Positions 9,155 through 20,779 are shown, counted from the first letter of the stretch. The stretch: 64,000 nt of DNA from Duganella sp. 1411 (GCF_017833525.1 NZ_JAFICD010000008.1:1-64000); one strand, 5' to 3'. The notes: generated by a model not told the origin, from the sequence alone. Numbers and translations: made by a program.

Positions 9155-9183
9155 AAAAATGCCGGCTTGAAGCCGGCATTTTT
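9155..9183. terminator. bidirectional intrinsic terminator
   Basis: AAAAATGCCGGCT, loop TGA, then AGCCGGCATTTTT form a 13-base perfect stem with A tracts on one side and T tracts on the other. It therefore serves both the TPR-like gene and the convergent PEP-CTERM gene. Confidence 0.9.
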
Positions 9184-9199
9184 TTCGAGCTTTTTTAGC

Positions 9200-9913
9200 T
9201 TATCCCTGACGCTTGCGCAGCTTGAGGGTGGCGCCAACCATCAACAAACCAGCCGCCATCATCAGGTAGCTGTCCGCCTCCGGGACCGGAGCGGCAATCT
9301 GCGTGCCGAGATCGAATCGCAGCTTGTCGAGGGTGACCAGCGCATTCAGGTTGTTGTCGGTGCTGATTTCAGCGATGTTGATCAGGCCAAGCGTGTGGTA
9401 AAGGCCAGTGGCGCCGGCGACAGCATAGCCGCTGTAGGTGCCGGAGGTGTCGAAATTGCCCGTCGGGTTGACAACCGCCTCGGCGTGGCTATTGAAGCTG
9501 CTAAGATCGGTAGGATAAAACTGATGATCCACGCCGGAGGCGGTACCGGAGTACAAGAAGGTGCTGAGGCTGATTCTGGCATTGGCGTCCAGCGCGCCCA
9601 CCGAGCTGCTGCTCGGCCATTGCATCGTTCCCTCGATACCGATCGTCATGCCCCCGTTCAATACATAGCCCGTGTGCGACGTCGCGTAGATCTGGAAATA
9701 GTCGCTACGGTAGGCGGTGGGATAGCCCGCTTGCGAATGCATGCTAATGTCGAATTCCACCAGGTTGCCAACCACCGTCGGCGCGCTATAGACCCTCGTG
9801 TCGTAGTAATAATCGACGTTGTCGCCGTGCACGACCGCGTACTCCGCATGGGCCGATACCGCCACCCAAAACAGCATGCAAAACGCGAGCAATCTTGCTG
9901 ATACTCTATTCAT
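9200..9913 (-). CDS. PEP-CTERM sorting-domain exported protein
   Basis: This 237-residue secreted protein has a signal peptide (MNRVSARLLAFCMLFWVAV...AHA) and a C-terminal PEP-CTERM anchor: VPEADSYLMM, a hydrophobic helix, then basic LKLRKRQG. Such tails are processed by an exosortase, normally encoded elsewhere with exopolysaccharide genes; none is in this window. The middle of the protein is polar, rich in Ser, Thr, Tyr and Gly, and has no recognisable domain. The adhesive or matrix role usual for this class is only inferred. Confidence 0.8.
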   Translation of the reverse strand: MNRVSARLLAFCMLFWVAVSAHAEYAVVHGDNVDYYYDTRVYSAPTVVGNLVEFDISMHSQAGYPTAYRSDYFQIYATSHTGYVLNGGMTIGIEGTMQWPSSSSVGALDANARISLSTFLYSGTASGVDHQFYPTDLSSFNSHAEAVVNPTGNFDTSGTYSGYAVAGATGLYHTLGLINIAEISTDNNLNALVTLDKLRFDLGTQIAAPVPEADSYLMMAAGLLMVGATLKLRKRQG

Positions 9914-10044
9914 AATTCCTCCAAAAAAGTTTAATCTTTCAACACGGCAAATGCCAGGGAATTATAAAGAGTATTTCCAAAAAAATATTATTAACTTTAA
10001 TAAAACCTATTTAAGCAACACCTTGCAATTCGCGCCCCTCGCGT

Positions 10045-11325
10045 TCAACGTTTCATCGCCGACGACAGCGTTTGCAGCAGCTGATGCTCGCCGTCGGCGC
10101 TCAACTCCCAGAACATCGCTCCGCGCAGCTTCTTCGACTTGATGAAGCGCGCCTTCCCCTTCAGCGAGTCCTGGTCCTCGTACGTGATCCAGATCTTCTC
10201 CTTGGCGTTATACAGGTACGGCACCTTGGCCGAGGCGTTCCAATAGCGCCTGTAGCCGTTGCCGCCCTCGAACGCCGGCGTCAAGATCCCCTGCTTGAGC
10301 AGATGGCTGAAGCCATACGCGTTGCCGCCACCGGCGCCGCCGGTCGCGCCGCCTTCGCACAGCTGATACTGGCCATCGCCCGCCGGACCCGGCGCGCAAT
10401 CCTTCCAGCCATACCCGTAAAACGGCACGCCCATCACCAGCTTGTCCGCCCCGATGCCGGCGTCGAGATAACGCTGCACCGACGCCTCCGCGTACAAGCC
10501 CTTGGACGCGACCGGATCTTTCGGATCCGCGCCCAGCGCCGCCAGGTGTCCCGTGCTTTTCTCCCACGGCGCGTGGTAGTCGTACGTCATGATGTTGATC
10601 CAGTCGAGGCTTTGCGCCAGCTCCTTGATCCAGGCGCTGCCCGCCGCGCCGTCATTGACGAAGTTGGCGTTGGCGCCCGACGCGATGGTGACGCTGTAAT
10701 GCTTGCCGTCCTTCTTGCCAGCCGCGTCGAAGGCGGTGCGCAGCTCGCGCACCAGCTTGATGTAGTTCGGCTTGTCCTGCGGCCGCACACACACCCTGCC
10801 CGCCACGCACGGCACGCCGACGTCGGTCGGATATTCCCAGTCGATGTCGATGCCGTCCAAACCGAAACGGCGCATCAGCTTCACCGACGAGGCGACGAAA
10901 TTGGCCCGCGCCGACGCCGAATCGGCGACATCCGAAAACCGGTTCGACCAATTCCAGCCCCCGACCGACACCACCACCTTGAACTTCGGATGCCGCTTCT
11001 TCAGCGCCACCAGCGCGCGCAGATTGGCGCCGTCCGAGACGGCGTCGCGGAACACCAGCGCGCCGTTGGCCGATGCCGGATCGCCGGCGGCGTCCTGGCA
11101 TGGCGCCTCGTCATTGATGGACGGCTCGGGGTTGCCATGCTTGCCGTCCCAGCACACGTCGATAAACGCATACAGCGCCATGGTCAGCTTGCCGGCATCG
11201 ACATTGGCCGCGGTGACGGGATAGTCCGCCGATTTCCAGCCGGGGTAATAGCCGACCACTTCGTCCGCCGTGGCGGTTGATGACAACAACGCTGCGATGA
11301 CCGCTGCGCCGGCTGATAACTTCAT
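10045..11325 (-). CDS. secreted GH18 chitinase
   Basis: This 426-residue glycoside hydrolase family 18 enzyme has a signal peptide of about 20 residues. The catalytic motif DGIDIDWE lies at 157-164, with E164 as proton donor, and KVVVSVGGWNWS at about 116-127 is the conserved SxGG strand. It should cleave beta-1,4 chitin by substrate-assisted catalysis. There is no chitin-binding module, so it is a bare catalytic domain. A GGAGG site precedes the ATG, 16 bases after the upstream cupin gene, making it the last gene of a receptor-cupin-chitinase operon. Confidence 0.92.
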   Translation of the reverse strand: MKLSAGAAVIAALLSSTATADEVVGYYPGWKSADYPVTAANVDAGKLTMALYAFIDVCWDGKHGNPEPSINDEAPCQDAAGDPASANGALVFRDAVSDGANLRALVALKKRHPKFKVVVSVGGWNWSNRFSDVADSASARANFVASSVKLMRRFGLDGIDIDWEYPTDVGVPCVAGRVCVRPQDKPNYIKLVRELRTAFDAAGKKDGKHYSVTIASGANANFVNDGAAGSAWIKELAQSLDWINIMTYDYHAPWEKSTGHLAALGADPKDPVASKGLYAEASVQRYLDAGIGADKLVMGVPFYGYGWKDCAPGPAGDGQYQLCEGGATGGAGGGNAYGFSHLLKQGILTPAFEGGNGYRRYWNASAKVPYLYNAKEKIWITYEDQDSLKGKARFIKSKKLRGAMFWELSADGEHQLLQTLSSAMKR

Positions 11326-11341
11326 GCTACCTCCAGTGTGA

Positions 11342-12373
11342 TTATTTTTGCAGCTGCGCGATCAGCGCGTCCTTGAGGCGGCGCACCTCTTCGGGCGACA
11401 TCGCCCCCAGCGCGCCGCGCCGCTGCCCGGGGATATGCTCCAACCGCTGTGGATCGGAATCGAATACATAATGCTCGAAGATCGCGCGCCAGGCCTGCAG
11501 CACCGACGGCTCCAGGTCCTTCATGTTCAACAGGCAGTGCATCAGCGCGTTCGACGGCGACATGCCGCGGTCATTGGCGGTGTGCGACCCACCCCACCAG
11601 TAATTGACCAGGATGTTCAGATGGCCGATCGATTCGACCTGGTGCCACCAGATGGCGGGAATGTAGATCGCGTCGCCCGGCTCCAGCTCGGCCACCTGCG
11701 CCGCCGCCAGCGCATCGCGGAAGCGCGGGTATTTGTCGAAGTCCGGTTGCGCGCGCGAGGCCATGCTGATCGGCGCGCCGGCCGGCGTGTAATCGAGCGG
11801 GCCGACATACAGATTGCCGACCTGCTCGGGCGGGAACAAGGTGAAGCGCCGCCGCCCGCTGACGCAAGCGGCGATATTGTGCGCCTCGTCGAAGTGCGCC
11901 GGCACCGTGATGTGATTGCCCAGCCAGATGCGCGGTTGCACCTCTGCCCCCAGCAACGGCAGCTGGTTCTCCGCCAAAAAGCCCGGCAGGCATTCGGCGA
12001 CGACCGCGCTTTGCGCCGCCAGCGCGGGCGCGCGAGCGCCGGCCGGCAGGTAGCGCATCAGCTGATCGATGACGCTCGATAGCGGCAGGCGGTTGCGCAC
12101 GAAGCTGAACGCGCTGACATCGTCGCTGTAGGTCACCAGCCCCTGCGCGGCGGGCGGCGTCATGATGGCGTTGACATCGGCGCCGCTGTCGAGGGATTTG
12201 AGATAGCCGCCGACCGCCTCGGGCGAGCGCAGCGCGTGCGCGACGACGGGCCAATCGCGCACCACGCCGCGCAGCACGGCGGGACGGTGCAGCGGCAGTA
12301 TCTGCTCGTGGAAGACGCGGGCGTCGACGTCGCGCCACTCGGGTATCGGTTGCGGAGTTGGGTGCATCGGCAC
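11342..12373 (-). CDS. cupin_8 / JmjC-like protein (PASS1-like)
   Basis: This 343-residue protein has the cupin_8 fold of Fe(II)/2-oxoglutarate hydroxylases. It opens with HRPAVLRGVVRDWPVV, and the candidate iron ligands are the HFD of TVPAHFDEAHN and a distal histidine in IPAIWWHQVES. Proteins of this type often sit beside carbohydrate TonB-dependent receptors in Proteobacteria; their function is not well established. It lies 47 bases after the receptor stop and 16 bases before the chitinase. It may hydroxylate a protein or metabolite linked to uptake, which is inferred. Confidence 0.78.
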   Translation of the reverse strand: MPMHPTPQPIPEWRDVDARVFHEQILPLHRPAVLRGVVRDWPVVAHALRSPEAVGGYLKSLDSGADVNAIMTPPAAQGLVTYSDDVSAFSFVRNRLPLSSVIDQLMRYLPAGARAPALAAQSAVVAECLPGFLAENQLPLLGAEVQPRIWLGNHITVPAHFDEAHNIAACVSGRRRFTLFPPEQVGNLYVGPLDYTPAGAPISMASRAQPDFDKYPRFRDALAAAQVAELEPGDAIYIPAIWWHQVESIGHLNILVNYWWGGSHTANDRGMSPSNALMHCLLNMKDLEPSVLQAWRAIFEHYVFDSDPQRLEHIPGQRRGALGAMSPEEVRRLKDALIAQLQK

Positions 12374-12420
12374 AGTATATCCGTATCGACCCGGCGTCCA
12401 AACGCCGGGTCGGATTCGGT

Positions 12421-15315
12421 TTAGTACTTGACGCGCATCGTCAGGAAGAACTGGCGGCCGTTCTTGTAGACCGAACGTGGCTGGTCTTCATTCAACGCGT
12501 AGTACTTCAGCTTGGGATCGTTCAGGTTACGCATATCCAGCGTGAAGCCGATCTTGTCGTTGAACTTGTAGCCCAGCGACGCGTTCAGATACCCCATGCC
12601 GACCTGGTTGAACTCCGTGCCGCGATCGAGGCCGACGTAGGAATCCGAACGATAGCTGTACGTCAGGCGGGCGTTGAAACGCTCGTCCTCGTAGAACGCG
12701 CTGGCGTTGTAGGTCTGCTTCGACGAGCCGAGCACCTTGGCGCCGCTGCTGTCGCTGGCGTTGGTGAAGGTGGCGTTGCCGTCGATGCCGAAGTAGCCGA
12801 ACAGCGGCTGCTGGTACGACAGTTCGATGCCCTTGACCTTGCCCTTGCTGTTAATCGGCGAGGAGATCAGGTACTGCGCGTCGAAACCATTCGGATCGGT
12901 GATCTTGGTCGCCTCGGTGTAGGTGCGGTAGGTGCCCACTCGGGTGCCCTGGCCGATGTAATTGGTCAGGTTCATGTAGTAGACACTGGCCGACACCAGC
13001 GAACGCGGCGCGAAGTAGTACTCCAGCGAGGCGTCGAAGTTATTCGACGTGATCGGCTTCAGATCCGGATTGCCGCCCGAACCGGAACCGACACCGCCCT
13101 TGGTGGCCGGCGGCGTCAGGGTGAAGGTGCCAACCAGCGACGAGAAGTCCGGACGCGTCATGGTGCGCGACAGCGCGAAGCGGGCCACCAGGTCCTTGTT
13201 CAGTTCCAGGCGCAGGTTGGCGCTCGGCAGATAGTCGTTATAGGTGTGTTCGACGGTGGTCGGCTTGAAGATGCCGAACGCCGACGTGTAGACCACGCCC
13301 GGCTGGCCGGCCGGCGTATCGCCCGGCATGCCGACGTTGCTGACGGCGCGCTCCTTGGTCTGCACATAGCGCACGCCGACGTTGCCGCTCCAACCCTCGC
13401 CCTCGAAGTTACCCTGCACATAGGCGGCGCGGTTCTTTTCCTTCAGGTTGAACTCATTGCCGAAGTCCTCGCGCGTGCCATCGGTGGCGCGGTTGGCGTA
13501 CAGCTTGGAGAACGCCGCCAACTGGTCGGCCGTGTAGCGGAAGATCCCGCGCGGGAAGGTGCCACCCAGGCCGCTGGCGTAATTCGACGGATACGATCCG
13601 GCCGCCGCCGGCCAGTTGGCCGGGTTGTACGGCGAGTTGGCGCCGTTGATGCAGCTGTACTGGCTAGGCAGCGGCGCCGCCCAGAAGAAGCCGGGACCGC
13701 CCGCCGCGTCGGTGCGGGTCGAGCAGGTCGGGCCCTGGCCGACCACGTTGTCCGAATAGCGGTCGTGGTTCGCGCCGCGCACGCCGAACTTGAGCAGCTT
13801 GAGCGGACCGGCTTCGAGCTGGAAGTCGCCGTCCAGCTGTGCCCATTTTTCCTTGTCGGTGACGGTGACATTCTGGTCGCCGAACATCCAGCTAAAACCG
13901 CTGGTGGCGTCGGTGCCGGGCGTCGCCGCCGGGTTGTTATTGAAGGAGAAGTCGGCCGCCGTGCCGGTGCCGTTCAACTTATACGACGCGCCGGTGCCGG
14001 TGGCGCCGTTCCACGCGATGACGTCCTGGGTCGGCGTCTTGCCCTCGCCCTTGGAGGTGCCGGCCTTGCCGTAGAAGGTCAGGTTCTCGGCGGCGCGCCA
14101 TTTGCCGTCCAGCGCGAGGAACTTGGCGGTCGCCTCGGCGCCGGGACGCGAGATCTGGTCGTACTCGTTGTAGTTGGTGCCCGCCACCGGCGCGAAGTTC
14201 GCGCTCACCAGGGTCTTGACGCCGTTCTTGGTGGTGACCACATAGCCCGGCAGCGGCGCCTGGCCGCTGCCCTGGTTGATGATGGCGCCGCCGTTGAGCA
14301 GATAGTTGTCGTTGGTGTTGGAGGCCTTGAGGGTCGAGCTGAAACCGGTCAGGTCGAAGTTCAAGTCGCGGCTAGGCTTGAATTGCAGGTCGATCAAACC
14401 GCCACGGCGCTTGCGCTCCTGCTGGAACAGCGACGCGCCCAGGAAGCCGGGATAGTAGGCGTTGGCCAGATCGGGGTGGTCTTTCGCCATCTGGCTGGTG
14501 GGCAGGATTTTGTCGTAGGACAGCGCCTCCTGGCCGTCGCGGCGCAGGTGGCGCTCCTCCGAGAACACCTGCAGCAAGGCGCCAAAGGTCTTCTGCTCGT
14601 TCTTCCAGTTCATCAGGGCGCTGAATTGGGGATCGGTCTTCTTCGGCAGGTCGGCGTACACCGCGCCCAGCGACACTTCGCCGGTGAAGTTGTCCTTGAA
14701 CTCGAGCGGCTTGCGGCTGATGATGTCGACCGAACCGGCCACGCCGCCCTCGACCAGGCTCGCCTCCGAGCTCTTATGCACGACCACCGAGCCGACCAGC
14801 TCCGACGGCACCAGCGTGTAGCTGACGCTGCGGCCGACCTGGGTGGTCTGGTTCAGGATGAACCAGTCGCCGGAAGCCACGTTGTGGCCGTTGAACAGCG
14901 TCTGGGTCAGGTTGGGGTTGGTGCCGCGCATCGACACGCGGTCGTTCTCGTCGAAGCCGCCCTCGCTGGCGCCGGCGTTGCTGACGTTGACGCCGGCCAC
15001 GCGCTGCAGCGAGTCGGCGACGTTTTTATCGGGCATCTTGCCGATGTCTTCGGCCGTGATCACCTCCAGGTGCGACTCGGCGTTCTTCTTCTGGTTCAGC
15101 GACTGTTGCAGGGCCGCACGAATGCCCTGCACCTGGACGGTTTGCATTTCCTCGCCGTCCTTCTTGCCGGCATTGGCCGCCGGTTGCGCCTGAGCTTGGG
15201 CCTGGGCCGACCACGACATGCCCAGCACCATCAGACCGACCGCCGCCGCGATCGGCGTCAACTGCTCGACCGCGCCGCGCGGCATGTTCTTCTTACCTGG
15301 CAGATTCTCTTTCAT
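12421..15315 (-). CDS. TonB-dependent outer-membrane receptor, probably for chito-oligosaccharides
   Basis: This 964-residue receptor has a long signal peptide ending near SAQAQAQ, a TonB-box-like segment EMQTVQVQGIR, a plug (SLNQKKNAESHLEVITAEDI, KMPDKNVADSLQRVAGV) and a beta-barrel ending in an aromatic strand (FFLTMRVKY). It belongs to the large carbohydrate-receptor type found in Caulobacter, Xanthomonas and relatives. It is followed by a cupin protein and a chitinase and faces a GntR regulator, so chito-oligosaccharides are the likely ligand. The substrate is inferred from neighbours only. Confidence 0.88.
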   Translation of the reverse strand: MKENLPGKKNMPRGAVEQLTPIAAAVGLMVLGMSWSAQAQAQAQPAANAGKKDGEEMQTVQVQGIRAALQQSLNQKKNAESHLEVITAEDIGKMPDKNVADSLQRVAGVNVSNAGASEGGFDENDRVSMRGTNPNLTQTLFNGHNVASGDWFILNQTTQVGRSVSYTLVPSELVGSVVVHKSSEASLVEGGVAGSVDIISRKPLEFKDNFTGEVSLGAVYADLPKKTDPQFSALMNWKNEQKTFGALLQVFSEERHLRRDGQEALSYDKILPTSQMAKDHPDLANAYYPGFLGASLFQQERKRRGGLIDLQFKPSRDLNFDLTGFSSTLKASNTNDNYLLNGGAIINQGSGQAPLPGYVVTTKNGVKTLVSANFAPVAGTNYNEYDQISRPGAEATAKFLALDGKWRAAENLTFYGKAGTSKGEGKTPTQDVIAWNGATGTGASYKLNGTGTAADFSFNNNPAATPGTDATSGFSWMFGDQNVTVTDKEKWAQLDGDFQLEAGPLKLLKFGVRGANHDRYSDNVVGQGPTCSTRTDAAGGPGFFWAAPLPSQYSCINGANSPYNPANWPAAAGSYPSNYASGLGGTFPRGIFRYTADQLAAFSKLYANRATDGTREDFGNEFNLKEKNRAAYVQGNFEGEGWSGNVGVRYVQTKERAVSNVGMPGDTPAGQPGVVYTSAFGIFKPTTVEHTYNDYLPSANLRLELNKDLVARFALSRTMTRPDFSSLVGTFTLTPPATKGGVGSGSGGNPDLKPITSNNFDASLEYYFAPRSLVSASVYYMNLTNYIGQGTRVGTYRTYTEATKITDPNGFDAQYLISSPINSKGKVKGIELSYQQPLFGYFGIDGNATFTNASDSSGAKVLGSSKQTYNASAFYEDERFNARLTYSYRSDSYVGLDRGTEFNQVGMGYLNASLGYKFNDKIGFTLDMRNLNDPKLKYYALNEDQPRSVYKNGRQFFLTMRVKY

Positions 15316-15655
15316 TTACTCCCCCTTGATTGCGGCCTGTTTTTATTAGAAGGCCCGTGCTGTTTAACGTAGATCAGTTCCCCGGTCCATCGCCGCCGCG
15401 ATGTCGTACAGATCCCTTTTTGCAACCTCATACAAACCAATTCAACGCCAATATACCTCAACGCCAATACCAGAATACTACCAATTACCATAATATTTTC
15501 ATATGTTGTGCGAAGTACACATACCAATTCCCAGTTCTTTGCAGAGGAGCATCTATGAGAAGGTGTGGTCCAGAGTAAAACCAGTGCAATACCAGAACGG
15601 TGGTTCTTTTTGGTATTATCGAAACGGACACAGCACCGACGAGGGGGATGAACGG
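15316..15655. promoter_or_regulatory. divergent regulatory region between receptor operon and GntR gene
   Basis: This 340-base AT-richer gap separates the divergent receptor and GntR genes. It carries AATACCAG at 15466-15473 and 15588-15595, ATACCA at 15521-15526, and the complement TGGTATT at 15611-15617. The last two full words face each other about 15 bases apart, close to the GntR gene. TATTAT at 15614-15619 is a possible -10 for the GntR gene, so the sites would support autoregulation. No convincing -35 was seen for either direction. Confidence 0.5.
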
Positions 15656-16390
15656 ATGACATCGCTTGCGGAAATCATGCACGGCCAGGCCGGCGGCCAG
15701 CCGCTGTACCAGCGCCTGCAGCGGGCGCTGCGCACGGCCATCGACCAGCGGCTGTTCGGGCCGGAGCAAGCGCTGCCGGCCGAGCGCCAGCTTGCCGCCG
15801 ATCTCGCGATCTCGCGCATCACGGTCAGGAAGGCCATCGACGGCCTGGTGGACGAAGGCTTGCTGGTGCGCCGGCCCGGCTCGGGGAACTTCATCAACAC
15901 CCGGATCGAAAAGAACTTCGCCAAGCTGACATCGTTTTCGGAGGACATGCGGGCGCGCGGACGCACGCCGCGCAGCGTATGGCTCAAGCGGTCGGAGGGA
16001 ACGGTCACGCCGGAGGAGGCGCTCAGGTTGCGGCTCGGTCCCGGGGCGGCGGTGTACCGGTTCCACCGCATCCGCTACGCCGACGATATCCCGATGTGTA
16101 TCGAGCACGCGACCATCGTCGCGGCCTGCCTGCCATCGCTCGACGCGGTGCAGGTGTCGATGTACGAGGCGCTGGAGCACGCGCACAACCGGCCGGTGCG
16201 CGCGCTGCAGCGACTGAGCGCGCTGCTGCTCGACGAGGAACAGGCGGCGCTGCTGCAGGCGCGCGTCGGGGACGCCGGGTTGGCGGTGGAGCGTTTGGGT
16301 TTTTTACGGGACGGCCGCGCGGTGGAATTTTGCCGGTCGTATTTTCGCGGGGATCTGTACGATTTTGTGGCGGAGCTTAACGCGGCGTGA
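15656..16390 (+). CDS. second GntR-family UTRA regulator
   Basis: This 244-residue protein has the same layout as the regulator at 1812: a winged helix (LPAERQLAADLAISRITVRK) and a UTRA ligand domain ending FRGDLYDFVAELN. I chose the ATG at 15656 because GAGGGGG lies eight bases before it. A longer in-frame start at 15503 would add 51 residues with no GntR character. It faces the receptor-cupin-chitinase operon and probably controls it. The two regulators are paralogues and may recognise overlapping sites. Confidence 0.87.
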   Translation: MTSLAEIMHGQAGGQPLYQRLQRALRTAIDQRLFGPEQALPAERQLAADLAISRITVRKAIDGLVDEGLLVRRPGSGNFINTRIEKNFAKLTSFSEDMRARGRTPRSVWLKRSEGTVTPEEALRLRLGPGAAVYRFHRIRYADDIPMCIEHATIVAACLPSLDAVQVSMYEALEHAHNRPVRALQRLSALLLDEEQAALLQARVGDAGLAVERLGFLRDGRAVEFCRSYFRGDLYDFVAELNAA

Positions 16391-16456
16391 GCGTTGCGGT
16401 GGCGGCGGTTGAGCCGCTGGCGGAGCTTAGGGTCAATGCGATCATCCGTGGTGACA

Positions 16457-16490
16457 CGTAGGGCGGATTAGCCGAAGGCGTAATCCGCCA
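16457..16490. repeat. REP-like element, single-hairpin copy 2
   Basis: CGTAGGGCGGATTAGCCGAAGG followed by CGTAATCCGCCA is one half-unit of the palindromic family. It lies between the convergent ends of the GntR gene and the flavoprotein gene. Confidence 0.85.
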
Positions 16491-16509
16491 TCTGCGAGCC
16501 GCCACCAAA

Positions 16510-17433
16510 TCAAGCCGCAGCCGCGGACGCCCCGAAGATCAGCGACTGATGCGCCGCCACGCCGGCCAGCGTGCCATCGGCGGCCGCCAGCGCCACACTG
16601 CCGGCCATGCGCGCGGCATCACCACACACGTACACGCCGGCGACGCTGGTCGCCTTCATCGCATCGGTGCGCACGTACATGCCCATCGGCCCCTGCTCCA
16701 TCCCGCACCCCAGCTGCTCGGCCAGCGGACTGCCGCTATGGGTGCGGCTGACAACGAACAAGCCGGCCATCTCCAGCGAACGGCCATCGCGCAATTCAAC
16801 CGTCGCATGGCCCGTGATGGCCTTGACCGGCGTGCGCTCGATCGCCACGCCGCGCCGCTCCAGCGACGCCAGTTGCTCCGCATCCGGCTCGAAGACGCCG
16901 TTAAGTATCAACGTCACCTGCCCCCAATCGGGCAGCATCATCGCGTGATGCATCGACAGCGGACCGGTGGCCAGCACGCCGATGCGCCCCTCCATCAACT
17001 CATAGCCATGGCAATAAGGACAGTGGAACACCGTGCCACCCCAGCGCTCGGCCAGGCCGGGCACCGGCGGCAGTTCGTCGACCACGCCGGTGGCCAGCAC
17101 CAGCCGCTGCGCGTTGTAGACGGCGCCGTCATGCAGCGTCACGCGGAAGCCCTGCTCCAGGCGCTGCGCCTGGCGCGCCGAGCCCTCGATCCAGCGCACG
17201 GTCGGATACTTCATCAACTGCGCGCGGCCGTCGGCGGCGATGGCGGCCGCCTCCCGCCCATCTTGGCCGAGAAAGCCGTGTGAATGCTGGGCGTAGCGGT
17301 TGCGGCGCTGGCCGGCGTCGATCACCAGGATGCGGCGGCGGGCGCGCGCCAGCTGCATCGCCGCCGACAAGCCGGCATAGCTGCCGCCGACGACGATGAC
17401 GTCGAACTCAGTGCCCGGATGTTGGGTGTGCAT
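16510..17433 (-). CDS. thioredoxin-reductase-like FAD/NAD(P) oxidoreductase
   Basis: This 307-residue flavoprotein has the Rossmann FAD motif VIVVGGSYAGLSAA near the N-terminus and a redox pair CPYC at 138-141, the position of the disulfide in thioredoxin reductase. The C-terminus has the usual GVYVCGDAARM FAD motif. Instead of the classic TrxR dimer signature it resembles the group that reduces small thiols, or acts without thioredoxin. Its start lies inside the end of the Rrf2 gene, with AAGGAG before the ATG, so the two are coupled. Confidence 0.85.
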   Translation of the reverse strand: MHTQHPGTEFDVIVVGGSYAGLSAAMQLARARRRILVIDAGQRRNRYAQHSHGFLGQDGREAAAIAADGRAQLMKYPTVRWIEGSARQAQRLEQGFRVTLHDGAVYNAQRLVLATGVVDELPPVPGLAERWGGTVFHCPYCHGYELMEGRIGVLATGPLSMHHAMMLPDWGQVTLILNGVFEPDAEQLASLERRGVAIERTPVKAITGHATVELRDGRSLEMAGLFVVSRTHSGSPLAEQLGCGMEQGPMGMYVRTDAMKATSVAGVYVCGDAARMAGSVALAAADGTLAGVAAHQSLIFGASAAAA

Positions 17434-17872
17434 GGGAGGCTCCTTTGTGCTTGGCGAATTCGTCGTTGAAGCGGGCCGACAAATCGGCCAGCGTGACGTC
17501 CTTGAAACGCTCGATCAGCAAAGCCTCGGCCTCGTCGAAGGCGCTGGAGAGCGCGTCGTTGACGGCGCGCTCCACCAGGCATTCAGGTTGCTCGGTGCGG
17601 TTCCCCATCGCGAACACGGTGGGCGAGCCGACCGCCTCGTAGATATCGCGCAGGGTTACCTGGCGCAGGTCGCAGGTGATGCTCCAGCCGCCGCCGTGGC
17701 CCTTGTCGGAACCGACGTAGCCGCGCTCGCGCAGGCCGGCCAGCACGCGGCGCACCAGCACCGGGTTGGTGCCGAGGAAGCCGGCCAGCTCGTCCGAGGT
17801 GAACGGCCGGTCGGCGTGCGCCATGTGCAGCAGCACGTGCAGGATGGAAGATAGTTTGCTGTCTCGTCTCAT
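17408..17872 (-). CDS. Rrf2-family transcriptional regulator
   Basis: This 154-residue winged-helix protein (MRRDSKLSSILHVLLHMA..., FLGTNPVLVRRVLAGLRERGYV, SDKGHGGGWSI) matches the Rrf2 family. It has only two cysteines, one in WSITCDL and one in QPECLVE, so it lacks the three-cysteine Fe-S cluster set of IscR/NsrR. It is more likely a redox or electrophile sensor, or ligand-free. The chosen ATG removes 24 upstream residues that read through a repeat. Its 3' end overlaps the flavoprotein start by 26 bases, suggesting it regulates that gene. Confidence 0.85.
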   Translation of the reverse strand: MRRDSKLSSILHVLLHMAHADRPFTSDELAGFLGTNPVLVRRVLAGLRERGYVGSDKGHGGGWSITCDLRQVTLRDIYEAVGSPTVFAMGNRTEQPECLVERAVNDALSSAFDEAEALLIERFKDVTLADLSARFNDEFAKHKGASHAHPTSGH

Positions 17873-17893
17873 GTAACTAATGATAGTACATGA

Positions 17894-18004
17894 TCCGGGG
17901 TCAGGTCCACCATTTCTACACGAACCCGGCTGTTGGCCAGGCAAACGGGCGATTTTTCCGGTCTACGGTCCAGCTCGTGTAGAAATGGTGGACCTGACCC
18001 CGGA
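17894..18004. repeat. 30-bp perfect inverted repeat with 51-bp centre
   Basis: The arms 17894-17923 and 17975-18004 are exact reverse complements over 30 bases. Each arm begins at its outer end TCCGGGGTCAGGTCCACC. The 51-base centre shows no gene. The right arm ends four bases before the stop of the M16 peptidase. No target-site duplication is apparent, so it may be a large terminator-like hairpin or a MITE-like element. Confidence 0.9.
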
Positions 18005-18007
18005 GTT

Positions 18008-20779
<2,772 letters not shown>

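Noticed and set aside
12358..15372. 1004-codon open frame on the + strand over the first receptor gene
   Set aside because: It is a shadow of the TonB-dependent receptor on the minus strand. Long antisense frames are common in GC-rich DNA, and its product is low in recognisable motifs.
17873..17944. Upstream extension of the Rrf2 protein by 24 residues
   Set aside because: The extension reads through the 30-bp inverted repeat and lacks family residues; the ATG at 17872 gives a normal-length protein.
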